64,000 nt of DNA. It comes from Ficedula albicollis. Lineage: Eukaryota; Chordata; Aves; Passeriformes; Muscicapidae. The stretch's first letter is position 1. Every line of letters begins with the position of its first letter. The notes beneath the pieces were generated by a model. It made no database searches. It was given only the letters and a program-made list of their open reading frames with translations, and was not told the origin of the DNA. The position numbers and the translations under genes are program-made. Below, in pieces: positions 21,501-36,500 of this stretch. The stretch lies in contig NC_021678.1 of assembly GCF_000247815.1 (NCBI RefSeq), positions 30,105,749 through 30,169,748 on the forward strand, in the 5' to 3' direction.

Positions 21501-24500
21501 GAAGCCCTGCAGCACTAAGGACTCTGGCCCACCACATTTGTTTTAATGCTTTAAACAGATAAATTAAAGTGAAATGTGTCTTTCAGGACGTCACTGAATA
21601 GGCAAGCTGAGAAATAAATTGAGCTTCACATATGCTTTTATAACATATAACAACTGTGACTGTCAACACAAGATCCTTTTCACTGTCAATTCACCACGCA
21701 TTCTGTGAGACCTTGGGGCCTGCAATTATTTCATTTCCTTTCTTGTAAATGCAATTTCCACTTAGTTCAGTGGAATAAAGGTGCACAAAAGGTGGCAGGA
21801 GTTGCTTGTATTTTCTGGTTTGTTCAAAATCGTAGAAATCCACAAACTACAAACACAATTTTCAGGAACAACCTCACCTTTCTGTCAAGGGTAGGCGTTC
21901 AAGAAAATGCAATGGCATTATTCACGTCAAAACGCATGTTGAAAATATCTTGATCTTTCTGATTAAATTAAAATGAAGATCATTTTTCTTCTGAGAATAC
22001 TTAAATGAAATAAAAGGGGAAAATACATATTGAAAATGGCATTCTGCTTTTAATTCTCTGTGGGAATTAAATACAACTGTAGAGCACAAAAGGAAATTGG
22101 GCTCTTTATCCACTCAAAAACAAATTATGAAAGTACCTGCATAAGAGCGAAGTATCAGTTCATAAAAATAGATGCAAAATGAATATTCAGCTCATTTGTC
22201 ATGACTTCCTCCTCTGAACAAAGAAATGGAGACCTGCTAGAACTGGCACTAGTGGTATTTTCTAACTGACAGAGCAGGAAATAAGAGTTTAATTAGCCAT
22301 AACTACAATATTTTGCCAATCTGATTTGTCTTATCTTTTTCCTTCTCTTGAAATGACAAACTGGCAAAGCAATCAAAGCAAGTGCACAGCCTAACTCCAA
22401 AAGGAACCTGGTATTGCTGGAGAACAAACAAATCCTCCAGGGAATCTGAAATAAATACTGCTGGAGTAGGTTTAGCTCTGATGCTGGTTTCAATTTGCCG
22501 CTGCCCATCCATGCAAACACAGAGCTTTTCTTTTTTTTAAACTTGAGATTTCAAGGCAATTCAAGGTTTTTACCAACAAATTTTTAAGAGTAATAGTCAG
22601 GACTCGTTTTGGTTCAACATAAACTGCCCTGAACACCAGTATATAGAACAAGATGACTCACAGGATTGTATTTTTTAAAGTATTTGCTAGAACTACTTTT
22701 AATCAAGAGTTGACAATATAAATACCATCCCTCTTCAGAATATGGAAAAAACCTTCAACCTTGTAATTCTTCAAAATCTCTTGAGGGCTTTTTTTTGACA
22801 GAGAAGATGAACATTGTTTTGAAAAATGTTCACAGCTTTTAGAGGGAAAGAACTTCATTAAAGATAATTTAATTTCCCTTTGCATGAGACTGCAAATTAT
22901 TTGGGGAGCCAGTGGTAAACAGCTGCAGACTGTACATTTATCTTGCTAACCAAAACTGATATTAAATAATTTTCCAAATGCACTAGCTAAACACATCTTA
23001 TCTAGAAAATCATATTCTACTTACTGTAAAGTAGGCTTGGAGCCCGTAGCACCCTTAGGCTGGCTGGGGACAGGACCTGAGTTGGGTACTTTGGAAGTGA
23101 ATTCTGTCTCCACATCTTTATTGTTCAATGCTGCTTGTGGGGCACTGGCTCCTGAACCCAGCACAGGCAGAGACTTTGATTCTGATGTGGCCAAGATTCC
23201 AGTGGGACCTAAAATCCAAAGAAAGTTTAATGCTTCTGTTATCCAGACTGGTCTAGCAACAGCACAAGAGCAGAGCAGAACTCAAGCTAACTAGAGAAAT
23301 CACGATGGAATTTTAATGACCAGCATCTAGTGCAAGAGAGTATCAAAATAATATCAAAGCATAGTGTAAAAACTGTAGACCCCTGGCCTGCAGAGGAGAT
23401 TGATTCAAATCACCAGTCCTAAATCTCATTTCTCTGGCTAGCATTGCTTTCAAGAGTATTGTCACATTAGGTTCAAGCAATAACTCCAGCAATAACATCT
23501 GAACTCCAGGATGGAAAGAGGAATCCGAGTGTGTGCAGAAAATCCTGACAGAAGCATCTCTTGGAGAAGATGGGATGAAAAGCAACAGGTGAGACAGGGA
23601 AGGGAGCCACTGCAGAAGAAGGTGAAGCTCTCCATAATGGCTGCAATGGCAGTGGTAGAGAAGAGAATGTAAAGCTTCAAGAGTCAGTGAAGAGAGAGGA
23701 AGAGGACTCCTCTGAGGTGCAGCACTTACTGCCACTGTCCTGGTCAGTGGTCACTTTCCGGCGTCGCAGGACTCGCTCCAGCTCTGTTTCACCACTGTCT
23801 GTTTCAAGGGACTTCAAGCTTCGGGAGCTGGTGGATTTATTCAGTGTTTCCTACAGCAAGAAGAAGGCATGAGAAACTCTCTGAGGACAGACTCTGCCTT
23901 GCCAAGCAGCTCATGTGCACAGAATCTTCAGAATCTTTCACACTGCAGCTCTAGAGCAGCGTGCCAAGCTCTTCCATTGGTACAGCAGGAGCATCTGGGA
24001 CCTGCTCACCATCCCACCTTACTCGGATCAATGATGTAGGGATAAACCACTCTTACTACACATTAGGGGGTTGATATCAGGCTTAAGAGAGATGCCCTGG
24101 CCCTGCCACTAATGATCAAATTCTGATGTTTGCAGGGAACTGCCAACCTCCTCCCTCTTTACATTTGAAGGATCTTAAGAAGCTTCTAAAGAGTTATCAT
24201 GCACATAATCAACCTCTGTTAGCAAAAAGCCAAAGATCCATCATTTACTGCTCCAGTGGGTTTTATATTTTAGCATGGTCCTGTGTTGCTGCATCCTGGT
24301 GTATACAGGTATCTGCAGAAGTCAGTATCTATCAGCTGTGACTGCTGCATATTCTATCCTATAATGCAGCTGATCTGCCACAAACCTCACCCTATGTCCA
24401 TGTGCTTCAAGGCTTCTCTTTTGCACAGAATTAGATCTCAAGCTGAAACAGTTTTTTATACATACAGAACATAAATAAATGCTATTACTGCCTTATATCA

Positions 24501-27500
24501 AGGCTAGCACGTGGTACCAGTGAAGCTGCAAGTCCAGGAGCCCTTAAAGTGGGAAGAAAAGAGGCTTTAAGCAAAGCCTGAAACCTCACAAACTTGCCTA
24601 CAAGCATTTAAACAGGCATTTAGTGCATACTGCATGCATTTCCCAACTCACAACAATTAGCTGCTGGTTCAGAACCTACCTGATTGTAAAACTTGCCTAA
24701 AACGTTTATAATGCAACTGGAAATTTGGCACCCATATACTATTTTATTCTCCCTCTGAGTCTTCCCATTAATCTTGTTTATTCAGCTTTCCAAAACATGT
24801 CAGACTCATACAGCACTTTTCCAGGCCATAAATAACATTCTGTTGATATCTCTTGCTGATAAGCACATAATTTTGAGCAAAAATAGCCAAGGACAAAAGC
24901 AAATATCACTGCAAGTTGCAAAAGCTGTGCTATTTTCAGGAGCCCTGCAAAGAAGCTCTTAATTCTTCCCTTCTACCTAGAAGTAAAAAAAATTTCTTTC
25001 AAAACTGTTTCAAATTTAACTGAGCAGGTTATTCATTAGTAGTATGCTTCAGATCTGTACAAATGTACGTGTACAAAGCAACTTTAAAAAGGGAGTCACT
25101 CAAACTCTAGAATTTGCACAACATAAATGTGTTTTGTTTGTAACAATTATATGGAGGTCTACACAAAATGCATAATTAGCATAGTAACAACAAATGTTTA
25201 CTCCATCACATTCCACCCCCATGTTTGTTGTCTGACTGTGCATAATCACTGCTCTCAAGAATAGACTGGAGCTGCATTTTATACAGTTTGTCTTGCACTG
25301 CAAATGCCCTGAAAGGCTCAAAAGCAATGAGCCTGACACAGAAGTGCAGTGCCTGCAGGTTTCTCCCTGCTCCCTCTGAAGTGCACAATCAAATGTCCCC
25401 TGATGTCAGTGACACAGTGCTGAAGAAATAAAACAGCTATTAGAGAACGAAAGGACCCTGGGCAGGATAGCTCTGTCCAACCCTCACTGCTCCAAACAGC
25501 ACACCACATCCCACTTTTCCTGTCATTATAGAATTCTGCTTAAAGCACAGTCTCAGTCTGCATTTTATTCCTTTCCTATTTACCACCACATTTAATTATG
25601 TGTCCCTCTAATTAGGGCTCAGCATTAGGGTCTGGTGACTCTCTAGACCATTTCTTCCCTTCTTCCCCTGCTTTCACATGACTGGAGAACAGCAACTTTA
25701 ACACATCACTGGTGCCCCACTGGTGATTTTAAATCACAGCAGAGGCTGTGGCTGCACTCTGCTGTACTGTCCTGCATCCCCCAAAACACCACTGAACTGT
25801 TTTTTGAAAGGGCTTTTTAACCACAGAATGATGAGAATGATTGGCTTCACCTTCTGCAGAGAGGAAGTGAAGCATTTTGCTTCAATACTGGCAGAATTTC
25901 ACCTGACATGTCAACGTAGCACTTCAAAAGCTTCAGGGTTACAGAAGCCAGGGAGCAAGAACTACAGCTCCTTCTCATTGATACAATTTTAGCTCTTGTG
26001 CAAAAGAAGCAACCAGTTAAAAACAAACAATGCAACACATGAGTAAAGGACACAACAGGAGCAAACCCAGCACATTGCTCTCAGCTGGACCAAACATGGC
26101 TAATGTTTTTATTTTGTGATAAGGGGTTATGTGGACAGCTACTCAGAATCCATCTTTTCTACATATAAATGCAGACAGACCACAGTTATGGCTTTATTTA
26201 AACTTCACCTACACTAACAAGAAATCTGGTGCCACAGGAAAGAGACCAGTTGATGAGGACAACTCTACATCTACTCTGTGTGCAGTCCAGGGGCTTTACT
26301 TTGGACTAGATATAGATACTCAGCTTCCCCTCCATCTCCACTGTGAGTATCTGGAAAATTTCCAAAGAATCTATGGCAGACACAGACCACAAAATCCCCT
26401 CTAGTGGCAGGAGCACACAAACCCAGAGCAGAGTGCAAAAACAAATTCTCCTAGCAAGACCAAAACAAATCCTTAAATCAAACCAAAGTCAAAGGTGGAA
26501 TTGAGGGATTTGCTCCAAAACTGCTCTATGGCTTCAAACCAAAATGCAGAAGTTTCACAGAAAATGAAATATGAATGTTCTCTTACCAGAATCCCTTTTA
26601 GTTCTTTCATTGCACTTTCAGAGGGCTTTGGTGTTTCTGGCTGAAAACAAACAACACATGGATGTTAAAAGCCACAAGAAATGGCCCAGGACAGTCCCTG
26701 TGCTGCAGACAGACCTCACACAGAGGGTGCTGCCCAGGCCTCTGGGTGTGTGACATTCCTCTGTCCCCTCCTCCCGTGGGCTCAGGGCTAACACTCCATC
26801 TGTTTCCTTACTCAGATGAAGAGAAGAGCCTCAGCTCTCAGCACTGTGAATCACAGATTATAAATAAATATTATACTCTTGTGAAGGAGGTAAGCAATGT
26901 TCTACAGTAGCCACATTCAGGTAAGTGTTGCATAAAAGAAAAATAAAAGTGCTAATGCAGTCTACTTGTTGATCATCCCTTTCAACCACTTCAGGTATTC
27001 CCTCTGTGCTTTTTGTTTCTCAGCAGCTGTTTGTTTACAAGCTTCTTTTCTGTGTCAAAAAAACTGGCCTTTACTTACTTACTCCTGCTTTCATTTTTTT
27101 TTGTTCTTCAGGTATATGCTGCTCTAATTCATTTTATCCAAAATCAAGCAAAGTAAATGAGGGGACGAAAATGCATTCTTCTGAATATTTAACAGAAAAG
27201 TTTATTTCAGCGTAAATTAGCTGAAATATTGTACTCAGCCAAAATTATTGGTCTGCTACTTATTCCAAACCTTTGTTTTAGGCCTGCTTGACTGGTTGAC
27301 TGGTCTCAGGTGAACTCCCTTTTTAATCCTGTCCATCATTTCTTCCACAGCTTGCCTCTTCAGATCTGTAACTTCTTCACCTGCTAAAGAAGGCAAAGAG
27401 CAGATCACATTTCAGACAGGAACTGCAGAGAAATGGTACAAAGTAAAAACCATGTTCTTGTTCTGGATACAGGGATCTTTGCTATCAGCTCAGCTGTCCC

Positions 27501-30500
27501 AAGGATAAAATGCCACTCTACACTGAGGATCCTGATTTTGCAAATACCCAGCTGCACAAGTTTGGACAGAAGCAGGGCCCACATCCAGAAAAATGCAAAG
27601 CTCCTGAACTGTTTGGGAATTGCAAAATCTCAATGCTCTAGGCTGAAGCACCAGGGACTGAAAGATCACAGCTCTGCTTCCACTGTGGCTCAGCAGAAAT
27701 TTCCACAGCTGCATTGACACAGGAGAAGCTGACAGTGCCCCATGACAGTGACTCCCAACCATGTCTCCCATTTCACAGGGGTTTGAGGACCTGGCTGGAA
27801 CAACACACCAACACCTCAGCCTGAACTAAACCAAGCCCTTCAGAAACACTGCATCAAGTTAAAGGGAAAAAATGAAATACCATGAAAGGAAATGGCTGCT
27901 TTTTTCAAGAGATTTGGTATCAGGAACTGCAAAATATTCAGATGACATGGGAAGCTCTGTGATGAACCTAAATAATACCTGTTAACTTATCAGCATTCTG
28001 GATAACAAAAGAAAAGACCCTTAACATACTAGAAAGGGGAGGGGGGAAGAGCACTTAAAGCAAATACTTGGAGAAACGGGGTTGATGCTATTCAAAACTG
28101 CAACCCTGTACCTTATGTAACAGGAATTTTAAAAAGACTTCTGCTCTCTCACTTGTCAGGGTGCTATTGATGATTCATAGAAATGTAGTTTCTGTATTCT
28201 AAGCTGATTTAATGTCAGGCTTTAATTTCACAAACAGTCTGTTTCAAATATAAAAGCTTAATTGGTGGTATGGGATAGAAACCATTCATTCTAAGTCCTT
28301 AACAGTGATCAAAACAAGCCTCAAGTTTGATATAATAACTAGATCAAGAAAGAACTTTCTCCCTTTTTAAATTTTTGTTTTAAGAATAGTTCAACTATTA
28401 AAGAGGAAAAGCAGTTTATATGTAATTGAAGAAAGGTCAGAACTGTTAGTTTACTAAAAAATAATTTAAGAATGGGGAGTAGAGAACTTAGAGTGAACTT
28501 CATAGTATTTCCTGCAATCATTGTTTGTGACATCTCAACAAAAAGGTGTAATCAAAACATCTAGGATGCTTCAAGATAAGGAACCCTGACAAATCAAGGC
28601 ACCATAATTGGACTTGTACTGAAAGGTAAGACTGACTCTTCATCAGAGATCTGGGTACAAGGTCATCCCTCTAACTATTCTATCCACACCAACAACCTTG
28701 TTTCTCTCAGACTGGTAACCAGTTCCCAGAAGTTCCCCCAGGGACCTGCCCAAGTCACTCCATTCCTCAGCTCCTCACCTGAAAATAGGAGGAGTAATGC
28801 TTTCCTTCCCCCTACTTCCTGCCTGTTGGTTCCATGCAACAATCCAGCCTGACTTACATACCATTAGTCTGTTATCAGCAGGGGTTTTTTTAACAGTTAT
28901 ATCCTATAATTTCAGCCAGGTTCCCTTCTTTGTTTAAGTGGCAGTAAATGAGTTAAGCAATTCACTACAAACAAACTCCTGCTGTTTCAGAAGGAAGAGA
29001 GAAACAGCAAGAAAACCCTTGGTTATTTAACTGGCAATGCCTGTCTAACTAGCTCTGCCTCTTCAGGCACTCACAGCCATTTTTAAATCTGTACTTAACT
29101 CCTGTTCTCAACCTACTAAGTTTCCAGCTTCCATTAACAACAATAAAATGCAATTTCAGATTTTACTTTGCATGCAGAGTCACCTTAGTGCAAGACTGTT
29201 TTGTTTTAGGTTTTCAGTGTTATTAAAGGATTAGAATTACAGTCAACTCTGAGTGGTGATTTCACCAGATATGAATTGAGGGATGCAAACTGAAGTATTT
29301 AACAAACAAGCTCTGTGGAGAGGCTCTGTACAGAAGAAATTGTGTGGAAGTTCAGAAATTTCCCTGTATTATGCTGAATATAACCTGCTCTCTGTTTAAT
29401 GCTCATAGGTTTGGTCTTCTGCCTCTTCCAGGTAACCTGTGGAAGCATAAAGCCCTGCACATGCTGCAGCTCAAGGAGGAAGATTAGAACTTTTCTCCAG
29501 TTACAGCAAGTGCTAGGTCTTGACTTGAGGTTTTTGACCTTCAGCCTCAAAGACTGTTCATACTCAAATCCCCTGAGAAAAAGTAAGTTGAATGCTGATG
29601 ACCAGCTCAGTTGTGGAGGCAGAGATGGCTATGAGGGCCACACAAATTCACCTGGGTTCTTGAGGAAGTTTGCAGTAGAATACAGAATGTTTCAGTTGCA
29701 AGGGCCCTGCAGTGACCATCTGGTCTGACAGCCTGACCACTTCAGGGCTGACCAAAAGTTAGAGCATATTCTTAAGGGCCTCAAAAAATTACAACCACCT
29801 CTCTGGGAAGCCTGTTCTAGTGTCTGACCATTCTCACAAAAAATAAATTCTTTCATATGTCCAGTCTAGGCATTCCTTGATGCAGTTCTAAACACTCCCA
29901 TGTGTTCTGTCACTGGATTCCAGGGAGAAGAGCTCAGCACCTCCCTTTCCCTATCCCTTCCTCAGGAGCTGCAGAGAGCAATAAAGTCACTCCTCAGCAT
30001 CCTTTTCTCTGAACCAGACAAGCCCAGATCCTCAGCCACCCCTCAGAGAAGCAGCAAAGCTACAGCACCAAAGACACCCCTTCCCATCTTGGTGCACATA
30101 TTCCTGGGCTGCAATCCCATTTCTGCACTGCAAGGCAGAGGAATGGGCTGGGACATGGATAGCTGCAGTTGATGCTGACAAAAGCATGTGAACCACCATC
30201 TTCACATCCCCAGCTCCTTTCCAGCAGCTTTTCCTGCAGTACCAGGGACAACCCACATGGCTTGAGAAGGATGAGCCATACCTGACTCCTGCTGAGGAGG
30301 TTTCTCCTTCTTGCTCACGTTGGTGTTGGAGTGAGATCTCTTGCGAATCATTGACATGAGAGACCTTGGGGGGAAATGAAACTGCAGATTGTCATTCTGT
30401 CCTGGGTCACCCACTGTCAGAAAGAGCCTGAACGTGACACACCACCAGCCTGCTGATACCTGATTATACAGCCTCTCACAAAAGACTCACTTAATGGTTC

Positions 30501-33500
30501 TTGAATGCAGATGCACTGAATTACCCCCCACAATGCCTCCCATCAAAATGCACCAGAGAAATTTATTTCTTTTTAACAAGCATTAGGCACAAATCAAAAC
30601 ACTCCAGATTTGAATATTAAAAGCCAGTGTCTCATTGTGACACATGACAAACAGAAGCTGTTCTGGCATAATAAACAGAAAGAAGAGCTGTAGATGTTGA
30701 AGTATTGTTCTCCAGAGGACACTTAAATATGGTGATCAGTATCTGCTCACCACTTCCAAGTTTGTAATCTTCTTACAGTGTCAAGTAATTATCCCCTCAC
30801 TATATTCACAATGTAAAAGTCCACACCAGCAAATGATTCATCTCAAGAAAAAGAACAAGCTCCTGTGCACATCTGATGTGTCAGTAAGGCCAGTCACTCC
30901 CTACTGAACCTCATTCCTTACACAGAGAGTGACACCCCTGCCTAAAAGATCAAAACTGTCCCAGAAAAATGCAGCATCCAGTGCCTATGTCCTAAAACAA
31001 CTTCTATCCACACATACAGTGCATGAGGAAGTCATCTGACTTTGCTACTTCAGGGCTTAAAATTAATAATTTCACCTACTCCAAACGGTAAAGGGCACAA
31101 ATTTAAACAAAAATTAAAATTTAAACAGCCCTACGCAGTTAATTCATGCTATCCATCGATGAGAAAGGAGCAAGAAGGCCAAATGAGTTAATGGACATAA
31201 AAGAAGCAAAGTCCAAACACAATCTTTCTGAACATGTTTAGTTTCTAAAAACAATGCAAGATGCACAAAGGGATGAATTCTCCCCAATAATCACATCTAT
31301 TCATATGTTTAGCACAGTAGTTGACAAGACTACTGGATGTCATTTCTATTACAGAAGGTTGCAAACAGTCATCAAAGTCCATTTATTTTTAAACCAAGCA
31401 GACAACGTGAAGATTAGCTGAGTTTTTGAAATTAACTAAGCACCCTTTAGTGTTTGGTTGATTCATTTGGGTCTAATGCCAGATACATCAGCATGGACTG
31501 GTCATCTTCTTTTATATTCCTTTGCAGAAATCAACCCAAATTTTGGTAATTTTGCCCAAAACTGCTTGATGACTGGGTGGTGATTTTCTTTTTTTTTTTC
31601 CTTTCTCCTTTTTAACTTATGAAAGTAATTGTGGGAACTCAATGGAGTATGCATTTTCATCATCAGTATCTGACATGAAGGGACACACAATAATCTAACA
31701 TATCCTTTGGTTCAAAGGAGTTTTCTTGCCAATAGAAAGCATTTCACAAGTCTATAATTACAGCTATCAGGTGAAGAGGAAGAAAAAATAATCTCCTAAA
31801 TTTGGAGGAGACAGGTATCCCTCCTCCTCCAAAGTCCCAGTCTAGACAATTTGTCAGGCTCGGCAAGGCAGACACTGCTCAGAATTGGTCAGGGTGTTAA
31901 GGCTGGGGGCAGGTGGGGCACTGAGCACGTCCGGCTGCTCAGGAGCCCCAGCCAGGTGGAGAAAGCGTTTTTTCCTTTAAAGACACTCTTCCTGCTTGGA
32001 TGGCAGCTGCTGTAAGGAACTGTGCCTCTGCAGAGCAGCCCTGCCGTGCCTGGGGTGTGAGCACTCACCGGATGGGGTTGGGAGGAGGAGGAGGAGGGAG
32101 AGGAGGGGGCGGCGGCGGCGGAGGCGGCGGGGCAGGATTTTCAGACTGCTGGATTCGCTTCTGGAGCTCATCAACTGCACAGGAGCAACGAAACAAACCA
32201 CAGTGAGCTCTTGGGTTCAAGGAAAAAACTCTACTAATGAACTAAAGGACAAACAAGACTAAACCACACAACTGCAACAAGTCCATTTTTTGACATTTTC
32301 TACCAAGAACAATGCACAGGATTCCCATTAAAACAGCTGCCTCCAACCTGAGTTACTGCTGCGACTGAAATTCTCCCTCGCACAGGATTCTTCACATAAA
32401 ATGATAGAGCAGGGAAAACTTGATCCCATCTCTGCAACAGTCTATCTGAGGTTGTATTTGAGAATGAACTAACAAGAGATGAAATAAATTGACAACTTCA
32501 ACCTCCAGACTTATCTCTGTCTTGCTGATGGGGTGGGCTTTCCCCAAAAAAATGGTCAAAATTGGGTTGTGGCAGAATGGATATTTTTCTCTCCTGTTTC
32601 CATGTCAGACCTAAAATGTGGAAATTACTTTTCTGCACTTGAAATGTTGTCAAATATAATTAACTGGGGAAGGACAGAAACAGAGAAAAAAAAAAAAGTC
32701 TTGAATTTCTTGTAGTTACAAAAATCCTTAGCAATTGTTCTGTATACAGTAGGTTATGCAGAAGTAAGAATATGATTTCCAAAATGGATATGGTTCTTTG
32801 TTCTTGCAATGATGGATTCAAATTTAAATTACAGTATTTAAAACTTGCTTTTAAATTTTAAAAGGTAAAAAAATTAAAACTCAACTGAGTGACTTAAAAG
32901 TCCAGGTATCATCTTTTGTGTCTTTCACACAGACACCCATTCCCATTTATTTATCCATCTGTAAGACTCAGGGCAATCTAACAACAGGATTTTTGGTCCT
33001 TACAGAAGTTTTACAAGGTTATTCCTTCACACACATTTTGGACACAGCTGTTCTGCAGCTGAAGGCAGTTGCTGGACTTTGTCTAGTGAAGCAAAGGTTC
33101 ACAAAGGTTCTGGGGTCTCAAATGTAGATGTGCACCAACCATCCCACAGACACACTTTACCCCTAAAATGGAAGTTATTACACAATTTTACCTGAATGCT
33201 TTAGGTCCCTAGCTTTTTCTTCTGCATGCTGACACTTCAGCTCCAGTTCTTTTTTATCTTCTTCCAAAAGTTCTAGTTGCTGTTTAAGGCGACTAATCTC
33301 CTTCTGGATCACAGCTTCACAAAGGTTCTGGGGTCTCAAATGTAGATGTGCACCAACCATCCCACAGACACACTTTACCCCTAAAATGGAAGTTATTACA
33401 CAATTTTACCTGAATGCTTTAGGTCCCTAGCTTTTTCTTCTGCATGCTGACACTTCAGCTCCAGTTCTTTTTTATCTTCTTCCAAAAGTTCTAGTTGCTG

Positions 33501-36500
33501 TTTAAGGCGACTAATCTCCTTATGCAGTGATTGATTCTCTAGCTGCTCTTCTAATTCTTTAATCTGCAGTTGGCAAACACGAGCATTCATCACAAATAAA
33601 AATTTGCCCCTCCCGTTGGCAAATAGCCCCCTAGGCAGAGTTATACCCGAGAACATCATGTTATAGTATAGGAGTGAAGCACAAGTCCCAGAAAAAGGGA
33701 AATTTTTGAAGGAGAGCTGGAAAGATTCTTCTGAGAGATGTCAGAATTTTTTGTTATGACCCCAACTTGCTTCATCTCTCCTTTAAAAAAGGTCTTTAGC
33801 TCCAAAGTACTTAAGCTTTACGTTGTCCCGTTTTCTTTTTATAGAGTTTTTATCACATAATTAGAATTTAATTTCAGAACACTTCCTCATTTTAAACAAG
33901 AGAACTTTGACATTTTTGTTCTCTTACTGCTTCCACTGACAGGCTCATTATTTAAACTCCCTTGTCTCAACTCATGCAGATGCCTCATGCAGGGGGAATT
34001 ATGGAATATTTGATTCAGAGGCAGCATTCAGATGCAGAGTAGCAGAAACTCCACAGCTCCCTAAATATATACATTGTGCTCTAGACTTCAAAGCAGCCAA
34101 AGATGCAGAGGCTTTCCAGGAACTGACAATTATTCTTCCAAAATACTCATTCAGAGCATTTGAGATTGCATAGTCTTAGTATTGCTGCACTGATGACAGG
34201 ACAGGAATTGTTTACCTATCCCTAGTATTACTCCTCTAACAGAGTTTTAGGAACAGGGCTCAGGGCTAAAACAAAGCTCATTTTCAGGCCTTCCTGGGAA
34301 GCAATGGTGATTTCTCCCAGCAAAGATACTGATCTAGCCCAGTTTCAGAGAATATATTTGTTTATATCCTATCAGTTTAGAGCTTCTCACACCATTTTGC
34401 AGATTCACCTTACACTTCTCCAGTATGTCTGGCTTTCCCTCATCCATTTGTTCAGCAAGACCCAGACCACTAACGTGCATGCCCACCTCTTACCTTGTGG
34501 TCTTTCCTTATACCCTTCAAGACACCCTTTGCATTACTCAATGTCCAAAATATTCTCTTGTCATCTCTTCACTTAATGGAGCCTGACACTGCTTGTAACT
34601 GCACTTTACTGGCACCCAGAATAAAATACTTGCCTAAACCAGAGCCTTCAGGCCCAGGAGCCTTTGAGCTCTGTACTCATCTGAACAGTGACTCAGAAGG
34701 GAATCACAACCTCCTCTGAAATTTAGTTCTTAAACTCAAAGCTCTTACAGGGGATATGAGCTCATGTAATTCTGAATGTAATTAAGACACTGCACTCCTT
34801 AAATTCAGGAGGTTTTCAAAGACTTCCAGATGAGAAGAAATTCTGTTTTACCTTTTGCTGGTGTTGAAGCCTCTCTTCTTCTAATGTATGGGTTAGCTTA
34901 GCATTATCATCCAAAGCCTTCAAAAGCTGTTGATCAGGAGCAGAACTTTGCAGAAGCAACTGACTCTGCCTTTTCATCTTGTTCTGTTCAATAAACATCT
35001 GCCAAAACAAGCCCACCCCCAACAAAAACAACAGTCAGGCAGGCACAGTCTAATGTTAAAATGGCAATTGGAAAGAAAGTGAGGTATTAACATCATATTA
35101 ATGTGGTAGGAATAATGAGGAAGAAGCTGAGAAGGAAGAGGAAAAGAAGGGGAAAGAAAGGGGAATGGAAGGGGAGAGGAAGTTTGAGAGCAAAATTCAC
35201 AAGAGCTAAGCTCACACTGAAAGGAACCAGGTGTTTGTTCAGAACCACCCAATGCTACACCTCAATTACCCACATATTGGCAGCATTCAGAATTTAAACA
35301 CACCTCTCAATCCTGATTCCTGGAAATGGGAACAATCTGAGCCCCATTCTGGGAGCTCTGGAAAGACTAAAAGAACTCTAGGTGGAAGATAAAATATCTA
35401 TGAATTCACAGGCTATCTCCTCAAACACATCTGCAAGCCTTGGCATAAAGCCTCTTACTTGAGAGTTAGCTGGGTATGTGAATGATGGAAATTCATTTCT
35501 TCAGGAAACAAGTTTCAGTCCATGTCTGTGTAATCAGTGTAGGCACTTGCTCTGGGAAAAGGCTTCTTAGGACAATTTCAGCCTTTTAGTCCTGATCCTT
35601 GTGTTCCTTCCTCTTCCCAAATTATATTTTGGACGTGGCAAATGAATACATTGCAGGGGATGGGCAAAAATCAGAAGGTCTAGAGACCTGACATTGATAA
35701 AAGCATCACACATATCTCCAGGCTTCACTTAAGAAGTGCAGAAGCTGTCTGTCAGCATATGCAGTTTCCCTAAGAGACTGTCTCCTCCCAGACTGCTTAG
35801 GAACTAGAAAAAAAAAAAAGATTGCTTCCCGACAAAAAAATTCCTAGTGAATTTATTTTGCACCTTGACATCTCATTCAGGTAGAGGTTTGCCCCCAGGC
35901 AACACGGGCTTCCACTCCACAAACTCAGCTGTGCCTGCTCTTGGAGCATAAACAGGGACTGGGTCATGCTGAGGTTTCATGTGAGTGTGCACAGGTCAGC
36001 AGAGCCACTTCTGGCAGCAGAACAGAGAACAGCCTGAGAATGCAGGTACTCCCTCAGACTGCAAAAACACTGTTGCAGAGCTCAGCAAAAGCAAGGAGAT
36101 ACTTTAAGAATAAAGTATTAGAAATACAAAAGTGCCATGATATCTTTTCAGATTCCCATCCTGTTTATTCACAAACCAGAATTACAGATATGACATATGG
36201 TTTCTTCCCCTCTGTTATTTCTTTTAATACAATTAGATATTAACTGTGAGCTGGTGCTTGTGGCTCTTTGCACAGACACTTCAGCTGAGCCTTCCCAGCA
36301 AGCAGCTCCCAGCACAGCTGTGCAGACAGACCGAGAAAACCACTGACCGTGCTGAACTTTTACCTCCCCTGGCAGCCTGCCTGACCCTGCATGCCAGGAG
36401 GAGTCAATTGATGCAGCCCTAACACCAATAAAACCTGCAGTGAACACTCCACTGGGCAAAGCTGTGCCATGGGGGCAGGCTGCAAAGGACTGGAAGCATT

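Larger units (their letters stand above)
15584..23024. other. Last SHTN1 intron
   Basis: 7.4 kb. Besides the minisatellite it holds a calm AT-rich block at about 17830-18520 that resembles conserved non-coding sequence, and mostly unique sequence elsewhere. Open frames (for example 19719-20084 and 20676-20963) look spurious. Confidence 0.5.

Noticed and set aside
33178..33360. Treating the second KEISRLKQQLEL copy as a normal additional SHTN1 exon
   Set aside because: Spliced after exon 10 it would shift the frame and stop within three or four codons, so it is recorded as a duplicated partial exon instead.
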